Shown: one piece after another, positions 37,141 through 49,405 of the stretch
How the letters are laid out: every line of letters starts with the position of its first letter
Numbering within the stretch: position 1 is the stretch's first letter
Assembly (NCBI RefSeq): GCF_001540865.1
Contig: NC_033635.1
Location: 2,810,231 to 2,874,230 of the forward strand
From: Ananas comosus
Lineage: Eukaryota > Streptophyta > Magnoliopsida > Poales > Bromeliaceae
Direction of reading: 5' to 3'
DNA length: 64,000 nt
Program-made: the position numbers and the translations under genes
The notes under the pieces: model-generated
What the model was told of the DNA's origin: nothing
Database searches by the model: none
What the model saw: the letters and a program-made list of their open reading frames with translations, nothing else

Positions 37141-37815
37141 AATTATTTTTTTTTTCAAATGTATTATTCTTCTTATTATTTTATACTTTTTGAAAATGTG
37201 AAAATGATCCAGAATTGCCTTGATATTTCAATCCAAATGTGAAAAACCGGATCCAATACCATGTGAAAATAGAACGGCAAATGATATAGCTAACCTAACG
37301 CACGTAAATACTCAACTGTTTTACAGAAACAAAAATGTCCACAGAATTAATGTAATCTATTTTACAAAAACAACAAAAAAAAAGAAAGAAAGAAAGAAGA
37401 AGAAAAGGTGCTTCTCCACGTGACAACTCATTTTCAATTATGATGTTCGTTAAATTCAGTTATCATTCTAAGATTTTTTTTTGACTTATTTGGGAAAACT
37501 ACCGTACAGAGTGAATGTCTAGAGTAATTTAAACTGTAGGGATAAAGGGGATACCTTGAGAAGGGAGGCAAAAAAGGAAACCTCTCATCACATGCCATCA
37601 AATTGCAACACTATCACACTATCTCAATACCAGATTACAGTTCCAAAACACTGATCCTATTGTAATTTCAAAGACAATATTACACCTGTCCAAATTTTTT
37701 TAAAAAACAAATACCAATAACACTAACAAAATGAACAGCAGATGGTGCTCCAATAGATAACAAATCTCCAGACAACCAAGATTTGTACTACTACTTTGCC
37801 GAGCCATTGTGAGCA
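37141..37815. other. Spacer between tRNA-Asp and RGP pseudogene
   Basis: No gene is supported. Its right part is the former 3' UTR side of the minus-strand RGP pseudogene. Confidence 0.45.
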
Positions 37816-40228
37816 TTAAGCGCTTTTTCTGGAAGCGTTAAGCTCGTCCCAAGCTTCAATCCATGTGACCATGGCATCCGCTAGCCTGTTGAAGTAATCG
37901 TCAACCTTTCCGAGCTTCTCTCTCACCTGCTTTGCGAGCTCTGTGTAGCACTTCTGCACGGTGTCGCACTCCTTGGGGAGCGCAGCGGATTGGAAGAAGG
38001 AGATGATCTCTTCCTGCCAATAGGTGCCGTTGCATTCTTTCTTGAGGTTCACGAATGGGTTGCTCGCCTTGCTGTGCCAGATGTAGGAGACGCCGTCCCC
38101 GTCTTCACACCCAAGCCCAAGTGGTTGCAGATCACCTACGCAAAACCAGCATTTCACAAATTAACAATAATTTGTATAGAGAAAGATCTGTAATTTTCAT
38201 TTCGCCACTTTCGGCATTTTTAAAGATTTCCAGTTTCGTTCTTTAAACTCTTTCAAATAATAAAACTTTGATCTAAAAACATTTCAAAGCGACAATTTTG
38301 ACAGCAGCCTTAAATACTAGCAGTAACTTCCACATTGTCCCCTATCGAAGAGACAATAGACAATACAACAATAGAACAAATAAACTACGTACATAACTGG
38401 TGTGAACAAGTTTGGCACTATAAACTATAAACTATAAACTATAAAGTATAAACCAAGAAAAAACTAAATATAGTACAAAAAGTTGCTCCCCAAGAGCTAC
38501 ATAGGAACAAAATTATAGGAACATCATTACAGGCTAAAAGGCTAAATCTCACACCTTGGCACACTATCCAGCCCACATATCATCGTAGCAACCAGCCGGC
38601 TAACCATCACCCATTAGTCCGAAGTACATGGCAGGACAAGTAAGCTCACAATTAAATGCCAGATTCATCCCACACATCGGAAAGAATGTTCCTTTCGGGA
38701 TTGTAAGAACTGCCTCCACATATCTCATATCGAGAATCATTAGAAAACAAGTAAAACAAGCTACTCTAACCTCCAACGGGCAGATAATAATGTTATGATT
38801 CACTACCTGGTATTCCTCTCAAGAGGCTTGACGAGTTGGGTGCGGGCATCATAGTCCGGAATGTTAAGCCAAAGGCCGTGAGAAATGGCAGTTGGGACGC
38901 CCTCGCGGAGGCTGAAAGGATACCCTCGAACAAAGTCAGCACCCTCACGATAAGGATCGTATAAAGTGTTGAAGAAGAAAGGCGTAGAAGGGGAGAGGAG
39001 ATTCTTTATGTGCTGCTCGAGTGCATTGATCTCCATGCCAGATGGATCTTTGGCGACCTATGTAGAAAGTAAAAAAGTTAAATCACAACCTAAATGAGAT
39101 AGATTGATCAGTAATTTACTGAAAATAGTAATTTGGAAAGATCAAAGTAACAAAATCAGATTAAGATTGATGGCTTTTGTAAATCAGTACTGAAGATATA
39201 AAAAGTTTGAACCATTTCATGCATCATATTGCAATTTGATCAGAAAATGACATTAAAATGGAGAAACCTCAAGAAGAAATGATATTTATATCGTTTTAAT
39301 AGCAGATCTTTTAGCATTCAACTAGAAGAAAAATGCAGGACTCCTTAATCTAGCTAAGTTAGAACACTTAGTTAGTACCAAAAACAATGTAATAGTATAG
39401 GAGATAGAACACTTATAGTACCAAAAACAACGTAATAATATAGGAGATAAGAGGAATGGGAAGAGCTAGAAATGCTAAACAAATTGATATATCCTTCTAC
39501 TCCCAAATCAAAGCATGCAAATATAATAATGCTAACTCTAGCAAAATATGCTACCATTATCCCGTAGTTCCAATTTACATGTAATGCACAAAACAGATCA
39601 TAACAAATGCACACTTCAAAAGAAAATTAATCATCACAATCAATTAAATCTAGCCTAAAACATACCAAAATGTTAGCATTCCTAAATTAATCCTAAATTA
39701 AGGGGAAAAAGCTTCTCAAACAGGGCATTAGATCTACACAATTTCCTCGCACAAATCCCAAGTTTTCCCCAAATCCCACCACAACTTATCCCAAAAGCCC
39801 AAAAAATCCCCAAATCCCCCCAGATGAAACAAAATCCCACCAACCAGTGCAACAAAACAAGCCCTAATCGAGTAGATCCGGTAGAGATAAAACGACTGAC
39901 GAAGCAATCGTCGTCGATGGTGTAGATGTACTTCTTCTTGGAGACCATGTAGCCGAAGGAGCGGCACGCGGAGTCCTCGAAGGAGATGCACGAGGCCTTG
40001 CGGCCGAGGATGCGGTTGATGTCGTTGCGGTTGTAGATCTCGTAGTCGAAGCCCTCGGGAACCCTAATCGCGCTAGGGGTCCCCGTCCTGGACGATGATG
40101 AGGTGGTAGGGCTCGAAGAAGAGCCTCCACTTCTCGAAGAATTCGATGTTGCGGATCGTGGGGATCACGATGTCGAGCTCGTCCTTGAGGAGCAGGGTGG
40201 TCGGGGACGAGGCGGATTCCCTCGCCAT
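37816..40228 (-). pseudogene. UDP-arabinopyranose mutase / reversibly glycosylated polypeptide, broken copy
   Basis: Four exons recognisable on the minus strand: 39901-40228, 38807-39057, 38555-38723 and 37816-38135. An intact enzyme interconverts UDP-arabinopyranose and UDP-arabinofuranose at the Golgi/cytosol for wall arabinans. Conserved parts: [20 protein letters not shown], the Asp triad in [30 protein letters not shown] with the glycosylated Arg region, and [20 protein letters not shown]. Lesions: exon 1 shifts frame after VQDGD-P at about 40066-40078 (net +1 or -2 bases), giving TAG at 40073-40075; exon 3 has two in-frame stops, at 38600-38602 (where the family has Gln after MGDG) and 38564-38566 (where it has Trp after DMWAG); exon 4 shifts frame at 38086-38100 before YIWHSK. 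Splice sites are still GT-AG. At least four independent lesions make a functional full-length protein implausible. The last 100 codons are intact. Confidence 0.88.
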
Positions 40229-40253
40229 TGATGACCTCGGAGATCTCGGATCG

Positions 40254-40257
<4 letters not shown>

Positions 40258-40294
<37 letters not shown>
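40258..40294. repeat. (GA)n microsatellite in the RGP leader
   Basis: Lies about 30 bases 5' of the RGP pseudogene start on the minus strand, so it reads as CT in the old leader. Confidence 0.9.
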
Positions 40295-40298
<4 letters not shown>

Positions 40299-41284
40299 TT
40301 TGGATCTACGAGACGAGGGCGCGCGAGCGGGGAGGAGTCGATTATAAGAATGGCTTATTTACACTTTACTGTACAAACTATAACTCCTTTAAAATTGGTC
40401 CCTCAAAAATTTTTTAATGTCGGCATTACTTTAATTGTTTTTTATTTCAGTTGTTATGGTTAGTTAAACTAAAAAATTTATTAATGTCTTTTAGCTATCT
40501 GTTGTAAACTATCACAATTTTATTGCCAAAAAATAAATTCAATAATTTAAATGAGTTACCGCTGAATTTAACGAACTTTACAATTTTTATAACTAAAATT
40601 GTAAACAAAAAAAAAAAAAACATTGTTTGTTATGTGAACTATATAGCCACTCGGTCATAAAGATTTGAATTCATATCGTGTTGTGCCGTGCCGTGCTGAG
40701 CCGAGCCACCATTTTGTAAGCTGTTTTTTGGGCCAGATCGTACCAGATGAGGCCACTGGCCACTCTATTTTTAGCATATAATTATATCTTTTTTATTTTA
40801 AAAGTTTTTACTATTAATTTTAATATATATATATATATATAATTATATATTTAAAAAATAAGTTTGAAATGATTTTTTAAGAAACTATTTGAATTTTAAA
40901 TAATTTAAATTACATTTTAAAAAATTTAAAAATATTGAAGAAAAATTAAAAAGTTAACAAACAAACGGGCCGGAAGGCCCACTTTACACCGCAAGTTTTC
41001 CTTTAATGTGCATTATTTAGTTGGGCCTGGTCCCGGCCCAACACTAATAAGCGAAAAAAGATATTTATTTCGAAAAAAAATTCGGAGTCACATCATAATT
41101 GGTGTGAACATAAAATGAGATTTATTACAACAAACACACTAATTGATTATCTTTTTATAGACAAATTCAACCACATAATTCTTATTTGTATGACATGACA
41201 TATATAACGTTTCAAATCTGTACAAGTGTGTAATTAATTAATACATAGAAATGCTGATTATTATATTTTTAACATTAAACATGT
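40295..41284. other. Intergenic DNA
   Basis: No gene is supported. 40670-41050 contains gtgccgtgccgtgctgagcc and acgggccggaaggccc words of the kind found in old plant repeats, around a (TA)n tract near 40823. Confidence 0.45.
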
Positions 41285-41437
41285 TTATTTATCGGTCCGG
41301 GAGAAGAAATGGTTGATCGCGGGCATGACTTCGGGCGGGCGGCTGCTGAGGAAGCGGCGGAGGGCATGCTGGCTGTATTTCTGGCCTTCGTCGGCATTGT
41401 CGAGGACCGCAGTCGTGCGGTGCAATTTATTGATCCT

Positions 41438-41473
<36 letters not shown>

Positions 41474-41793
41474 GGTTAAATACTTATTACCCCAGTGATT
41501 AAGATCAAAATTAGGTTTCATTTTATGATGATGGATTAAAAAAGCACATAAGTTTTGTTAACGAGCCATACCTAACATCAGGATTCAAGAACATGTTCCT
41601 GGTGAGCTGAAACAAACACATGCCCGTCACGAAGGTCATCGCAGCCACTAGCGGATATACCTGAAAAATAAATACATAAAATTACGAACGTATTCGATGC
41701 GTAAATTTTTGTAATCTCTCTTTCTCTCATTAAGTACATAGCACAAGAAAGAACAATTAACCAACATACATCAGGCTTAATCCAACGGCCCAT
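41285..41793 (-). CDS. B12D / complex I MLRQ-like small membrane protein
   Basis: Three exons on the minus strand: 41770-41793, 41572-41660 and 41285-41435, giving 87 residues in phase. The sequence runs MGRWIKPDVYPLVAAMTFVT, a hydrophobic segment GMCLFQLTRNMFLNPDVR, then TTAVLDNADEGQKYSQHALR and PPEVMPAINHFFS. This is the B12D/NDUFA4 (MLRQ)-related family of small mitochondrial single-pass proteins; usual length is about 85-90 residues. Known or proposed role: respiratory-chain-associated, with B12D linked to seed and hypoxia physiology in cereals. Intron 2 contains a (TA)n tract (41441-41470) close to the acceptor at 41436. The start is the first ATG of the conserved frame; an upstream in-frame codon would add residues not seen in the family. 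Confidence 0.85.
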
Positions 41794-42773
41794 ATTGATT
41801 TGCACTGCTAATATAATCAACTTTGGAACCCCTTAATCAACTTGTTGTGGAGATACGTTTGGTATACTTATGCATGTAATTTAATGTGTGTACATGATAT
41901 ATTTATATGTAGTTAGAGAGAGAATGTGGGAGGAGCAAAAGAAAAACTAAACTTTGTTTTTTGGGATGGATAAAATTTCTGTGGGCTGGGATTTGACTTG
42001 TAAAATATAGAGTGGTCAAAACCAGGAGCTGTGCCTCTTGTTTTCACTGCAATATAAGGTCAACTTAGTTGATCTTTGCATATTAATTGGTCATCTATGA
42101 AAATTGTTTTTTTTTTTCTTGTTATTCGGATAACAATTGTTGACATTCAAATCGGACCGTGTCGGGTCGGACCACTTTTTTTAGACTACGGCCCAACACG
42201 GCCTGTAGCCATTCTGGCCCACGGACCATGAACTAAGATTCTTTTTTTAAAATATATATATACTATATATAATATATATATATTAATATATAACTATATA
42301 TATATATAAATATTATATATATATGAAAAATATCATAACAATGATATGCATTTAGATAGCTACATAGATTCATGAGAATCCACTCCCATGGAAAATTACA
42401 TTTTTTTTTGGCATACATTCGTTGGCATGTTACAATGCCTTTCTCAATGTGAACATTTCTTGATATTTTTTCTTAAGTATACAACAAGCATTCCCCAAAA
42501 ATATGAAAAAACTTACATTACATGTATAATTTATCAACATTACAGGTATAATTTGTCACGTCACCTTAAAAAGGCTCATATCATATCTCTGGAGATCAAA
42601 ACACAGCAGGTATTTGCATATCTATTTCTCTTATGTTTTACTTTGTACAGCACTTTGGCTACAGAGTATCATAGCTGAGAAGTGAATTATACATATGATC
42701 CCGAGTTGCTGCGCTCCGAGACCAAATCTGCTTCGTCGATGGCTCGAAACTCTAATCCATACGCGACCCTTTA
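41794..42773. other. Intergenic DNA between B12D and COBRA-like genes
   Basis: No gene is supported. 42240-42320 is a degenerate TA-rich tract. The last part is likely the COBRA-like 3' UTR. Confidence 0.45.
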
Positions 42774-45700
42774 CTACACACAAATAAATATCAAGAATGT
42801 AAAAATTGCCCAAAAGGCGATAATTGGGAGAAATGACGGGCCGATTAGCCGAGGGCTGGTATTCGGTAGCCATGGATACGCGTCGGGAGGAGGCATGACA
42901 CAGTTATCACCATTGAAGTACACACGCCGCGGGAAAGCCCATCCTTTCTGGAAGGTGAAGGCCGATTGGTCCTTCCGGAATAGAAGTTCCGATTGTACGT
43001 TTCCGTACGGTCCGGCCTCCATGAGTAGGTCGTTGTAGTACTTAACACCCCACAGCATCGCGGTATCGTCTGCAGCAAAAGGCGTGTATAATAATAGTTA
43101 ATTATACGTTGTTTCTCGCCCCTCATATAAACTGTTTCAGAACGAAGGTATATCGAAAACCATGTGGTTGTTCATTTACTGTAATGGAACACTTACTAAT
43201 AGTTCCGTAGGGGATCAATGACTTGTAATTGAAGCTAAAAATCTGAGTGAGGTTGTCGAAATTGGGATGTTGGACAACTAAGTTCCACTGTGTGTAATTC
43301 ATCCTGTAGTTAAAATTTGTTATCGCGATCTTCACCCGCCAATACTCTTTGTAGTTGAGTTTAACATGCCAATGCACTCTAATTGGGCACATGTGAGATG
43401 TACACTGCACTAGGGGAGTGAAGCTATTCTTGCCCGGGCCGTTGATCGCAGAAGCTAAATAAGGCGAATCACCCCTGTGATTGTTTGGTGAACCTCAATT
43501 TATCATTAAAATGAATCGAAAAATATAAAACTGTGAAAGAGATCAAAGAAAGTGATTGAACTCACTCTACACAGCTTCCCGGGTGGGTCATATTATTTTG
43601 GCAGCCGCAGGCGCATGTTGGGCAGTTAACGATCGTGTCATTGTAGAAAGATGAGAGTGATACACAACATGTCGGAGTCTTCTGAGCGAGAAACTGGGAA
43701 TATGTACATGTGACATTCCATGTCACTGCAATGCCGAAACAATAAAAAAATAAGAAAGTGCTTATCACCAAAAAAAAAAAAAAAAAAAGTCAGCAGAAAT
43801 GTTCATCATTCACAAGTTCCAAATTCAATCACCATCACTACTCTACAATAACCAGGATTTTGTCACACATCAAAGAGATCATAAACTCATTTTGCCAAAT
43901 AGAACTTTTTGTTTTTCTCTTCACCCCGTAGGAACCAAAGGTCATTGAACTCTATGATCCCAGTTTTATTCAAAACATATCTTAGATATGCAAAAGATGA
44001 TTGGCACATATATTTTTGTTTTCAACAGATTTTGCGGACAATTCCAGTAACTTACTCAAGGCTTGGGTTGTTCTCCTTCCGTCCTGCGAAACAAATTGGG
44101 TAGGCTTCACGATCTTTGCGACGCCACAAGTGTACCCCGGACCCGGCGCACTAAGAGTGAAGTTCTTGGGCACGCGGACCGTCTTGTTTGAGGTCCCTGC
44201 TCGGCCCACGCTGAGCTGGAACGAGCTTGCGGAATTGGCTGGGTCTTGAACCCACGAACTAATCACTCCGCCTTTGCAGCAATTGGCTATCTGCATGTTA
44301 TACGGTGTTCCCGGCAATAAATCGACAACCGTAGGGTCTTTTTTGCAACAGTGGGGGATGTTCCCTTTAAACTTCGAGCAATCCCCTTGTTCCGTAGCTT
44401 GACCTCCTACCATCGACCAAATGACCTCTTTCTTGGCCCACGTCCATCCGAGAGTCCACCCCGGCGCTTGGATGTGCCGATATTGCTGGAAGTTGTATAT
44501 CGTAACAACAGCCTGAAAAACAGTTCATGATTCGGCTGAAATTTTCACCACAGATATCGAAGGAAGGTTAGTTAGAAACTTAGTCTTGAAGCTTGATACC
44601 AATTTGAGTTACATCCTTAAGAGTCTCAATTATAATCAATTTAGTCTCTAAAGTTTGTTCTGTCGTCAGATAATGTGTGGAAAGCGATACGCCGGCATTA
44701 CTGTTTTAATTGAAAAGTCTGCCGTGTCATTTAACTCTACCGGTGATGCTGACATGATGCCACTTTCGAAATTGCGGAATAGAGTAAGGTACAAATGGGT
44801 ACTTACAACATAGCCATCTGGAGTCCACTGCATGACATCCCATTTGATTGTTATATTTCCATTTGGATCCAGTGAATCATATGCCTCTGCGGAGTTAGCC
44901 AAAAAAAAAAAAGAGAGTTTGGGTAAAGACCATGGCCAACCAATAATTCATACCAAGATCTGATAACAAGTTCCTATCCTGTTGCAGACGATTACTCGGG
45001 TCACTAATTCCTTAAGATAAAGAGAGCAAAAAAGCATCAATTCGCAATCACAGATAATAAATCATGGTAACAATTCGTCGATTAAATAAATTGATTGTTT
45101 ATCCAATTATTTGGAAAAACAACATTTTTCGAGAAAATTGATCATAGGTAGCATTACTAGTAAATACAATTTCCACCAAAAGAGTGATATTTAGACATGA
45201 ACATAGTAGATGTTAATTGGATAAAGAACTAAACCACTCTCCACCACTTTATCAAAAATATGTCAGCAAGAACTCTAACATTTGAATCATCAGGACAACT
45301 ACATTTCTTATTGAATACTCTAAAATAATTTACAATTTCATTCTAATTTCAGCTTTCCCATGCAGCATCAGAAAAATTTGCATCATTTTTTTTCATAATT
45401 TGAAGAAATAATGGGGAAATGCAATCCTTCTCTTCCCAATCAACAAATTGCATGCATGTAAGACCTTATAAAAATATCAGAGATATCTCTCATCCTCAAG
45501 CTGTAATTTTTTTTTTTTAAAAAAAAAAAAACTGAAACCCCAAACGTATTGCATTGATGCTCAATTAAAACCAAGTTAAACTATAAAACAAAAAAGGTCC
45601 CTCCTTTCCCAATTCCTTCTACAGCAACAGAGCGATCCAATCCCCAAAAACCCAGACTCAAACATGCGAATTGAAAGAGCAAATTCCAGCAAAAACCCAT

Positions 45701-45877
45701 TAAACCAAAGATAACAAAGAACTATAAAAACGCAATCTTTGACATGATTATTAGTAAAGGAGCTCAAAGAGAAGAGTGTTTTGGGCACTCACCTGTTGTT
45801 GACGTGAGAGAGGAGAACAAGAGAAATAGCCCCAAGGAGATTGCGAAAGGTGGGAACTTTAAGGCGTATTCGATCAT
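42774..45877 (-). CDS. COBRA-like GPI-anchored protein
   Basis: Six exons on the minus strand: 45793-45877, 44807-44886, 44056-44512, 43566-43725, 43197-43474 and 42774-43069, giving 451 residues with all phases closing. Order: signal peptide MIEYALKFPPFAISLGLFLL; cellulose-binding-like N-terminal half starting EAYDSLDPNGNITIKWDVMQ and APGWTLGWTWAKKEVIWSMV; the Cys-rich motif TCCVSLSSFYNDTIVNCPTC; the COBRA domain through MLWGVKYYNDLLMEAGPYGN; and a hydrophobic C-terminal GPI signal (FLPIIAFWAIFTFLIFICV). Several Asn-X-Ser/Thr sites are present. Family role: plasma-membrane/wall protein controlling cellulose deposition and oriented growth. Closest type by memory is COBRA/COBL1 (COBRA is about 456 residues). 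The 5' leader has a (CT)n tract at 45907-45937 (plus strand), and an A-run sits beside the exon 2 acceptor. The gene is intact. Confidence 0.95.
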
Positions 45878-47880
45878 GGCGGAGGAGGAGAAGCTTAATT
45901 GGCTAAACTCTCTCTCTCTCTCTCTTTCCCTCTCTCAAGAGTAGCTGTGACCAGTGAAGCTTCTTCTATGGAGTTTATGAAGAAGCAGTAGCGAGGAGGA
46001 AGGAGAAGTGAACAACAGCTTTTTCCATTTTTCCTCGCACGTGTGAGAGGAAAATAGTGACTGTGGGAGACAGTTGGCTTTGATTTTTTTGGGGGCATAA
46101 AAATAAAAAATAAAATAAAATAAATTTAGGCCACCTTTGGTTATTATTATATATATTTTGTATAATTAGATAGATTATAAATTTTGTATTATTATAATTG
46201 ATTAATTTATAGTGCATCTAATTACATAATAGATAAAATTTAATTACAAAAAAATAGAAGCATACTCAACTTATTTTGAATTATAGATATTTTGAATAAA
46301 CTATCCAATCTTGCAAATTTTAAATTTTATTATCTAATCTTTCAATTTATTTGATTTGGGTCAGTCTACGGTATTTTAATTTTATTATTCAATTTTTTAA
46401 TTATAGCTTGCTATTGATTCATTTATTTTTTCTAAATAAATTTAGCTAGAAATATAAAGTAATTAGATTTTGCACTTCAAGTAACAATCACTAAACTTTT
46501 TTTTTTTTTTTGCATTGGAATACTATTGATAGTATATGAGTAATATTCACTATTATTTTTTTTAGTTATTAGATTCATAACAGTGTTACCACCAAATAAT
46601 AAAGACAAAATATTTAAAAAATAAAAAATAAATGTTTTAACTGTTAACCCCACTATCAACTTGAGCACATAAAATTAAGTATTAAAAACAAAAGTAGAGC
46701 TCTCTTTCAAAGGAAAAAAAAAAAAAAAAAGTCTCAAGCATTATAAAAAGGTCATGGGAAATAGGAATGTGACGGGCTAGAGACTGAAAAATAAGCACTT
46801 CTTTTAAAAATTTTACTAGGGTTAATAAATGTTTAAGTTGGGAGTTAAATCCATAACCTCAAGACTATGACATTCCATTACCAAAGTAATCATCAGATAG
46901 TAACAGGCACCAAAAAGTCATCGCACATTGAGTGATATTCTCTATCAACATCTTGGGTAATTCCGTCGTTCATCAGCGATTGTACGCATTCGAGTTTATT
47001 CGTATTAGGTGATTCATATACAATTTATCGCGAATACGCAATTAGATCGTTGCGTACATATTTCTTTTTTAAAATTTCATGCACAAAAATATAGAGAAAC
47101 TGTGGACAATTTTTGCTCGCATCTTAAAAGTACAAATCACAAGTCACAAACCCCACACATGTACCATAATAAAATCTTCAATAGCGACTTAATACTAGAC
47201 CTTAGTTAATTATGCTCAACTGCAATAATTAAACACGCATGTTTTAGTTATATTTAGATTGAGGAATAACATATAAATTAATCTTATCTGAAGTTCTGAA
47301 CTACAACCTATAAGAGTAAATAATATTTATATAAATAAATTTGCTATATATATATAAGGTAATGTAGTTCGAATGATGACAAACTCTACATCCTCTCTTT
47401 TTGGTAAATAGTAAAATTAACTTTACAAACATCATTTTTCATTTTCAAACGGGCACCTAAATTTTAAAATTTTAACTTAACTATCTATATTTTTTTTATT
47501 TACAAAAAATTTTCAAATAAAATCTCAAATTCTTTTTCTATTTTTTTTAGTTAGAAGTTAAATTTTCACTTTAATTAACTTATATTACAATAAGATTTTA
47601 AATTTTTTGTTTGTTAAGCAGCTGATCGATCATCGTTTCGGTAATTCTCAAGCTAAAATTGTGGTATCAAAGTTATGCTTGTTGAATCAATTTATCTTAA
47701 AAAAACAAAAATAAAAACAATGTTTGTTTAATTCATGCTCTCCATCATCGTTAGGTTCAATGTCACTATCATGAGCATATATATAGTTTACATGAATGCA
47801 TACCCGCATAATAATAATAAACATTATGTCGTATGCTCGTATCAACCTTTCTATTAAACTAGAGAGTCAACGTTATCACG
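45878..47880. other. COBRA-like promoter side and AT-rich intergenic DNA
   Basis: The leader and promoter of the COBRA-like gene lie at the left, with a (CT)n tract. 46395-46520 is a degenerate minus-strand SINE (tctaaataaatttagctaga and a T-run). The rest is AT-rich with no gene. Confidence 0.45.
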
Positions 47881-48230
47881 AGTCAAATCTACGCGTACCC
47901 GCAAATGTGGGGCCCACCTGTCAGTGCCCCTCTGTTTTCACGCAACACGGTTGCACGGAAATGTCCAGCGTGAGAGTATGCGGACTCGCTGGCGAAAGCG
48001 GCGGCCCAGTTGGCATCCACCCAAAGTCGTATGCGACACGTCGCAGAATTGTTGACAACCGCTCCGGTGAATGCCCCGCCGCAGCAAACATCATGCAAAG
48101 ATAGCACCTAAACGCCACGTGGCGCAAAAAAGATCCGGAGCTACCGCACGACTCTTAAAGCAAACGGACGGTGGATGTGACCGTCTCAAGTGGGGGACAA
48201 TCCCCGCCAAAAATTTTTGTTCGGTTAATT
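47880..48230. promoter_or_regulatory. GC-rich island with a palindromic G-box
   Basis: A GC-rich block of about 350 bases in AT-rich surroundings. It contains GCCACGTGGC at 48114-48123, a perfect G-box/ABRE-type palindrome, and ggggcccacctgtcagtg near 47909, a word seen in many plant promoters. No coding gene follows clearly on either strand, so it may be a promoter of an unrecognised transcript or an old gene remnant. Confidence 0.3.
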
Positions 48231-49405
48231 CGCCACGAGTAACTTTTATTATACAGCTAAATAAAAAAAAAAAAATGCAAGTTGTTTAAGTAAAGCATAT
48301 ATTTGGGTGAAATTACAGCGAGATTACAAAGAATCTTAAATTCACTACAGCTTTTGAAATGTATCTAATCCAAGGTGCTGTTCAGGGGAAACTTCAATTG
48401 ATCGATGATCTCTGTCGTGCATGATTTTTGCATGAACAGGGGTGCTGGAATGTGTCACTGCTCACAAACAACGTGCTCTCGGCAACTTGTTTCGTGTTGG
48501 ATTTTGTGCTCTTTGGCTTCTGACGCAGCCTTTTCAGTCGTGGAAGCAGAAATAAGCTTTCGGAGTCTAAGAAACAAAAGCCCGACTTAAAAGTTCCACT
48601 CTACAGTAAGTTGCTGACAGACTTTAATCAAATAAAAAAGTTATTCGCGCTTCTTGGAATTGCAGTTAGAAGTCGCTTTCTGACAAAAATGTATGACAGA
48701 AGTAAAGAAAAAGGTAAAACTGTTTGATTTACCGACTTATCTTGCTCAACACAGAAGAAATAGCGAAAAGTTCGAGAACAGCATCAAATAACTCAAATCA
48801 AATAGAGAACTTGGTTGTGGAAGGAAATCACAAGTATAGGACAGTATAATTTGAATATACACTAAATTTCAGCTCCATATTTACATGGCCACAGATTCGC
48901 CTGCTTGCATTGACATGGTTTTTCTCTTATCAAACAGCGATATTTTGTGTCCTTGATGCTTCTCCCCATGCACTATATTATATATGAATGGTGCAAATGA
49001 TTCATCTCTTTCATAACATTAAAGGATCTCCATGCCAAATTAGTTTCTCAGCATGTCACGACACGAAGTACATGAAATTCACTTCACAAGAGAGATCCAA
49101 CAGTACTCTGTAAATGTCTTCTTTTGCTGATCTTTTTGTCTTTTTAAAATTACAGAAGATCATGGATATCACCTTTTGCAGAAGATGGCATTGTCGATTA
49201 CAAGACTGAAGCAAAGCAAAAAACTAACTTATTTTCTTGTGTTACTTCATCATACATCAACTAACAAAACAAGTCACCCTTCATAACAATCTATTGCGAA
49301 AATTATAGCAAAACCAAGTAACCAGAACATTTTCTATAAAACCATGTGGTCAGCATAAACCTCCTTGGATTATAACAAAAGAAAAAAGCTAAGCAATTAG
49401 ACAGA
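48231..49405. other. Intergenic / PGL downstream region
   Basis: Probably includes the PGL 3' UTR near 49300-49405. On the minus strand a short frame follows a good acceptor (tttgtttcttag, about 48571-48582) and ends in a stop about 110 bases later; this is discussed as a weak possible exon. No family recognised. Confidence 0.35.
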
